From Antarcticirhabdus aurantiaca (GTDB lineage: Bacteria > Pseudomonadota > Alphaproteobacteria > Rhizobiales > Rhizobiaceae), in the NCBI RefSeq assembly GCF_009765365.1, contig NZ_VTOM01000013.1, positions 62,001-126,000 on the forward strand: a stretch of 64,000 nucleotides of DNA, given 5' to 3'. Made by a program: the position numbers and the translations under genes. Shown here in pieces: positions 60,123 to 64,000 of the stretch. The notes beneath the pieces were generated by a model. The model saw only the letters and a list, made by a program, of their open reading frames with translations. It did no database searches and was not told the origin of the DNA. Each line of letters starts with the position of its first letter. The stretch's first letter is position 1.

Positions 60123-62228
60123 ATGCGCCCGTCCGTTCTCGATTCGATCTTCGCGCCGGTGACCTCCCTCGACGGGGTGGGTCCGAAGCTCGCCCGGCTC
60201 ATGCAGTCGCTGCTCGTGCGCGCGCCGGACGAGGCTGTGCGCGTGCGCGATCTCCTCTTCCACTTGCCGAGCGGCCTCATCGACCGGCGCCGCCGCGGCG
60301 AGGTCGCGACCGCGCCCGAGGGCGTGCCGGTCACGCTGACGCTGCGCATCGACCGCCACCAGCCCAATCCGCGAGGCACCAGCCAGCCCTATCGCGTCTT
60401 CGGCCAGGACGAGACCGGCGAGATCGCCCTCACCTATTTCCGCGCGCAGCCCCGCTGGCTGGAGGACCTGCTTCCCATCGGCGAGACGATGATCGTCTCT
60501 GGCCGCGTCGAATGGTTCAACGGCCGGCCTTCGATGGTGCACCCCGACTTCGTTTCGCGCGCCGACGAGACGGACGGCAAGGCGCTGGTCGAGCCGGTCT
60601 ATCCGATGACGGCGGGCCTCTCCGGCAAGGTTCTGCGCCGCGCCATCGCCGGCGCGCTGGAGCGCCTGCCGGTCCTGCCGGACTGGATGGACTCGGCGCT
60701 CGCTTCCCGCCACGGTTTCCCGAGCTTCGACGCGGCGCTGCGAGCCGCCCACGATCCGCAGGACGGCAAGGACCTCCTGCCCGAGGCTCTGCCCCGCCAG
60801 CGCCTCGCCTATGACGAGCTGCTCGCCGCGCAGCTCGCCCTGGCGCTTGCCCGCCAGCGGATGAAGAAGGCCAAGGGCCGCGTCCTCGTCGGCACGGGCG
60901 AGAAGGAAAAGCTGCTGCGTGCGGCCCTGCCCTACACGCTGACCGAAGGCCAGACCCAGGTCCTCGCCGAGATCGCCGGCGACATGGCCTCGCCGGACCG
61001 CATGCTGCGGCTTCTTCAGGGCGACGTCGGCGCCGGTAAGACGGTCGTCGCGCTCTTTGCCATGTGCATCGCGGCCGAGGCCGGCGCGCAGTCCTGCCTC
61101 CTGGCGCCGACCGAGATCCTCGCCCGCCAGCACGCGGACGGCCTGTCGAAGCTCTGCGAGGCGGCGGGCCTGCGCCTGACGCTCCTCACCGGCCGCGACA
61201 ACGGCCGCGCCCGCGCCGCCAAGCTGGCGGCCATCGCGAACGGCGAGACGGACATCGTCGTCGGCACCCACGCCCTCTTCCAGGAGGACGTCGCCTATCA
61301 CGATCTCGGCCTCGTCGTGGTCGACGAGCAGCACCGCTTCGGCGTCCAGCAGCGCATGGCTCTGCAGAAGAAGGGCCAGGCGCCCGACCTCCTGGTGATG
61401 ACCGCGACGCCGATCCCGCGAACCCTCGTCCTCGCCGCCTTCGGCGACATGGACGTGTCGCGCCTGATGGGCAAGCCTGCCGGGCGCAAGCCGATCACCA
61501 CGGTCGCCGCCTCGCTCGACCGCCTGCCCGAGATCGTGCAGCGCATCGGCGCGGCGATCGACAAGGGCGAGCGCGTCTACTGGGTCGTGCCGCTGGTCGA
61601 GGAATCGGAGAAGAGCGACCTCATGGCCGCCGACGAGCGCGCGCGGGTGCTGCGCCAGTTCTTCGGCGAGGCCCGCGTCGGGCTCGTCCACGGCCGGATG
61701 AGCGGCGAGGAGAAGGACGCCGCCATGGCCGACTTCAAGGCGGGCGTCACCCGCGTCATCGTCGCCACCACCGTGATCGAGGTCGGCGTCGACGTGCCGG
61801 ACGCGACGATCATCGTCATCGAGCACGCCGAGCGCTTCGGCCTGTCCCAGCTCCACCAGCTTCGCGGCCGCGTCGGGCGGGGGAGCAAGCCCTCCTCCTG
61901 CGTCCTCCTCTACAAGGCGCCGCTCGGCGAAACGGCCAAGGCGCGGATCGCCGTGATGCGCGAGAGCGAGGACGGCTTCCGCATCGCGGAAGAGGACCTG
62001 CGCCTGCGCGGCGAAGGCGACCTCCTCGGCACCAAGCAGTCCGGCCTGCCCGCCTTCCGCATCGCCGACCTGTCGCAGCACGGCGAGCTTCTCGCGATCG
62101 CCCGCGACGACGCGCGCCTGATCGTCCACCGCGACCCGGACCTGAAAGGCGGGCGAGGCGAGGCGCTGAAGACGCTGCTCTACCTCTTCGGCCGCGACGA
62201 GGCGGTGCGGCTGCTGCGGGCCGGCTGA
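60123..62228 (+). CDS. recG: ATP-dependent DNA helicase RecG
   Basis: Branch-migration helicase that regresses stalled forks. N-terminal wedge/OB domain (about 50-150: LFHLPSGLIDRR), motor with Walker A GDVGAGKT at about 300-307, VVDEQHRFGVQQR near 400, TATPIPRTL, and the C-terminal RGRVGRG motif VI. 701 aa. AGGAG precedes the ATG. The 99-bp gap to sdhE holds both promoters and shows no SOS box. Confidence 0.97.
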   Translation: MRPSVLDSIFAPVTSLDGVGPKLARLMQSLLVRAPDEAVRVRDLLFHLPSGLIDRRRRGEVATAPEGVPVTLTLRIDRHQPNPRGTSQPYRVFGQDETGEIALTYFRAQPRWLEDLLPIGETMIVSGRVEWFNGRPSMVHPDFVSRADETDGKALVEPVYPMTAGLSGKVLRRAIAGALERLPVLPDWMDSALASRHGFPSFDAALRAAHDPQDGKDLLPEALPRQRLAYDELLAAQLALALARQRMKKAKGRVLVGTGEKEKLLRAALPYTLTEGQTQVLAEIAGDMASPDRMLRLLQGDVGAGKTVVALFAMCIAAEAGAQSCLLAPTEILARQHADGLSKLCEAAGLRLTLLTGRDNGRARAAKLAAIANGETDIVVGTHALFQEDVAYHDLGLVVVDEQHRFGVQQRMALQKKGQAPDLLVMTATPIPRTLVLAAFGDMDVSRLMGKPAGRKPITTVAASLDRLPEIVQRIGAAIDKGERVYWVVPLVEESEKSDLMAADERARVLRQFFGEARVGLVHGRMSGEEKDAAMADFKAGVTRVIVATTVIEVGVDVPDATIIVIEHAERFGLSQLHQLRGRVGRGSKPSSCVLLYKAPLGETAKARIAVMRESEDGFRIAEEDLRLRGEGDLLGTKQSGLPAFRIADLSQHGELLAIARDDARLIVHRDPDLKGGRGEALKTLLYLFGRDEAVRLLRAG

Positions 62229-62250
62229 CGCTATCCGACGGCGGGATTGT

Positions 62251-63066
62251 TCACGGCGCGCCGAAGAGGTCTTCGATCGGGAACCGCTGGTTCAGTCGGG
62301 CAAGGGCGCCGGGGCGTATGGCTGCGTAGAGGAGCTGCTGATAGTCGGAATCGGCGCAGACGAGCGCCCTCGGATCATCCTCGCGGGTGAAGCCGGCCAG
62401 CGCCTCGAAAAGTTCCGGCGGATGCAGTTTCCAGTGGTAATGGAAGGGCACCCGCTGCCGCCTGCCGTCGATTGGAAATTCGACCGCGGAGGCGCCTTCC
62501 GAGCCGCCGCCCGGCAGCTCGACGAACACGTCCGCCTCATCCACCTCGTGGCCGAGCGAGACCAGGATTTCGGCCGTTAGGCCGGTGATCAGCGCCGCGT
62601 CGTATTCGGTGCCGACCGGCACGAAGGTCAGGCGACGGCTCTTCGGCCGGCCGATATCCTCCAGCGCCGAGAAGGCGGTCAACGCCATGTAGACGTCGGC
62701 CTCCGGTCCCGGATCGATGTGCTGCGCGGCACGCCAGAGCGTTTCGGCATCGACCTCGCCCGGGATCAGCGCGCCGACCTCTTCGAAGGCGTCGATGGTG
62801 GTTCGGAGAAGCTGTCGCTCCTCCTCGCTCGGCTTCCGCAGATCGGCTCTTCTAAGAGCGGCCCGATCGACCCGGGTGGGCTCGTCCTCCACCAATACGG
62901 CTTTCACCGGGAGCGGTCGCGCAACGGGGATGGCCGCCTCACGACGTTCGGCAAGCGCGTCGTAGCGCAGGATGGCGAAACTTCCCGCGGCAACGAAGGC
63001 GAGGCAGGCCGCCAAGGCGATCCATTCCAAACCGTCGAAAGGCCGCAGGAAACCCAGGAGCAGCAA
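62251..63066 (-). CDS. Unrecognised membrane-anchored protein
   Basis: 271 aa with no family I recognise. Two hydrophobic segments lie at the N-terminus, one of them beginning upstream of the first permitted start; the rest is a soluble acidic domain with a cluster of aromatics (VPFHYHWKLHPPELFEAL) and a conserved-looking LVCADSDYQQLLYAAI. The start is uncertain: TTG at 63066 is the first standard codon in frame, yet the frame upstream reads KLPSRREL-RGSIAFFGGAALL, which looks like protein. It lies between recG (convergent, 22 bp) and glmS, probably co-transcribed with glmS. Confidence 0.65.
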   Translation of the reverse strand: MLLLGFLRPFDGLEWIALAACLAFVAAGSFAILRYDALAERREAAIPVARPLPVKAVLVEDEPTRVDRAALRRADLRKPSEEERQLLRTTIDAFEEVGALIPGEVDAETLWRAAQHIDPGPEADVYMALTAFSALEDIGRPKSRRLTFVPVGTEYDAALITGLTAEILVSLGHEVDEADVFVELPGGGSEGASAVEFPIDGRRQRVPFHYHWKLHPPELFEALAGFTREDDPRALVCADSDYQQLLYAAIRPGALARLNQRFPIEDLFGAP

Positions 63067-63166
63067 GGCTGCGCCGCCGAAGAAGGCGATGCTGCCGCGG
63101 AGTTCGCGTCGAGACGGCAGCTTCCATCCTCCCGATGAACGACCCTCGATGGATGGCGCCAGCCCG

Positions 63167-64000
63167 CTACTCCACCGTCACCGACTTGGCGAGGTTCCGC
63201 GGCTGGTCCACGTCCGTGCCCATCTGCACGGCCGTGTGGTAGGCCAGCATCTGCAGGATCACGGCATAGGCGATCGGCGCGACGATCTCCGGCATGTCCG
63301 GCAGAACGATCGTCGAATGCGCGCCGACGGCCTTGGCCGCCGCGCCGCTCGCGTCCGTCACCAGCACGATCTTGCCGCCGCGGGCGGCGACCTCCTGCAT
63401 GTTGGACACCGTCTTCTCGAATACGCGGTCGTGGGGCGCGATGACGACGACCGGCATGGTTTCGTCGATCAGGGCGATCGGCCCATGCTTCAGCTCGCCG
63501 GCGGCGTATCCCTCCGCGTGGATGTAGCTCAGCTCCTTCAGCTTCAGCGCGCCTTCCAGCGCGATCGGGAAGGAGAAGCCGCGGCCGAGGAAGAGCGCGT
63601 GGCGGTGGGTCGCCATGTCGCGCGCCAGCTTCTCGACGGCGTCCTCCAGCTTCAGCGCCTCGTTGACGAGCCGCGGCGCCTCGGCGAGCGCCCGCGTCAG
63701 CTCCAGCTCGGCCGCCCCGTCGAGAACGCCGCGCTCGACGCCGGCGCGCACCGAGAGCGCCGCCAGCGCCGTCAGCTGGCAGGTGAAGGCCTTGGTGGAT
63801 GCGACCCCGATCTCCGGGCCGGCGAGCGTCGGCAGCACGTAGCGGCTCTCGCGCGCGATCGTCGACTCCTGGACGTTGACCACCGCCGCCGTCGCCAACC
63901 CCTGTTCCTTGGCGTAGCGCAGCGAGGCCAGCGTGTCCGCCGTCTCGCCGGACTGCGAAACGAAGAGCGCGAGATCGACGTCGTCCAGCGGGCTCTCGCG
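63167..64000 (-). CDS. glmS: Glucosamine-fructose-6-phosphate aminotransferase, C-terminal part (cut by window edge)
   Basis: Makes glucosamine 6-phosphate for peptidoglycan and LPS. The visible 277 residues cover most of the two SIS isomerase domains: FVSQSGETADT near the window edge, the AEGYAAGELKHGPIAL loop, and the canonical C-terminus DQPRNLAKSVTVE. The glutaminase domain and the start lie beyond base 64000. The neighbours recG, sdhE and mfd fit the usual rhizobial order. Confidence 0.97.
   Translation of the reverse strand, partial: RESPLDDVDLALFVSQSGETADTLASLRYAKEQGLATAAVVNVQESTIARESRYVLPTLAGPEIGVASTKAFTCQLTALAALSVRAGVERGVLDGAAELELTRALAEAPRLVNEALKLEDAVEKLARDMATHRHALFLGRGFSFPIALEGALKLKELSYIHAEGYAAGELKHGPIALIDETMPVVVIAPHDRVFEKTVSNMQEVAARGGKIVLVTDASGAAAKAVGAHSTIVLPDMPEIVAPIAYAVILQMLAYHTAVQMGTDVDQPRNLAKSVTVE

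Noticed and set aside
62939-63127. 62-codon frame starting at the ATG with GGGAGG near glmS
   Set aside because: Arg-rich translation without features; it is the out-of-frame reading of the membrane protein's 5' end.

Overview
This window is a gene-dense, high-GC stretch of core chromosome from an alphaproteobacterium, almost certainly order Hyphomicrobiales (Rhizobiales). The evidence is gene order and family content: dusB(nifR3)-ntrB-ntrC-ntrY-ntrX-trkA-hfq-hflX-mazG, a fused ispDF, a PDH operon whose E1 beta subunit carries its own lipoyl domain, phosphatidylcholine synthase (pcs), an IalB-family protein, and a direct-repeat GTTC-N7-GTTC SOS box in front of lexA. Family or genus cannot be fixed from the sequence alone. 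I see no insertion sequence, prophage, CRISPR array, plasmid function or toxin-antitoxin pair.

Layout. 1-2.7 kb: 3' part of comEC (cut by the window edge) converging on lexA. 2.9-8.3 kb (minus strand): ppiD-like foldase, trpD, trpC, moaC and moeA, joined by 1-4 bp stop/start overlaps, with lexA downstream behind its own SOS box. 8.5-13.6 kb (plus): tpiA, secG, pyrG, eno and an FtsB-like division gene, with clear terminators after secG and eno. 13.8-22.4 kb (plus): the pyruvate dehydrogenase locus pdhA, pdhB, a START/AHSA1-type gene, pdhC, an SGNH hydrolase, lpdA, a small GlsB/YeaQ membrane protein, lipA and a COQ10-type gene. Two matching palindromes lie in front of pdhA. 22.4-24.1 kb (minus): pncC and ispDF. 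24.2-34.9 kb (plus): the nitrogen-regulation/Hfq cluster, converging on mazG. 35.8-37.4 kb: two gene-poor gaps around a PRC-barrel secreted protein.

37.4-44.8 kb (minus): rlpA, a D,D-carboxypeptidase homologue, tmk, holB, metG, tatD and a PhnP-like metallo-hydrolase, mostly with 4-bp overlaps. 45.1-48.6 kb (plus): a small secreted protein and a glycosyltransferase set (GT2, LAB_N, tRNA-Ser(UGA), GT39). 48.6-53.9 kb: quinone oxidoreductase, pcs, a UbiH-type hydroxylase, an AEC transporter, hspQ and ialB. 54.1-56.2 kb: an oligopeptide-type binding protein without permeases, and a 60-aa exported peptide. 56.2-64 kb: mfd and sdhE (minus), divergent recG, an unrecognised membrane protein and the 3' end of glmS (cut by the window edge).

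How the genes work together: the PDH locus makes the complex subunits and the lipoyl synthase that matures its swinging arms. The ntr block holds two sensor/regulator pairs plus Hfq. The tmk-holB, mfd-recG-lexA and comEC genes cover nucleotide supply, replication, repair and DNA uptake. No clearly new multi-gene system is visible. The most unusual signals are the paired palindromes at pdhA, the START-domain gene inside the PDH operon, a DacF-type protein with two altered active-site motifs, a sigma-54-like sequence before ntrY, and several structured intergenic elements.
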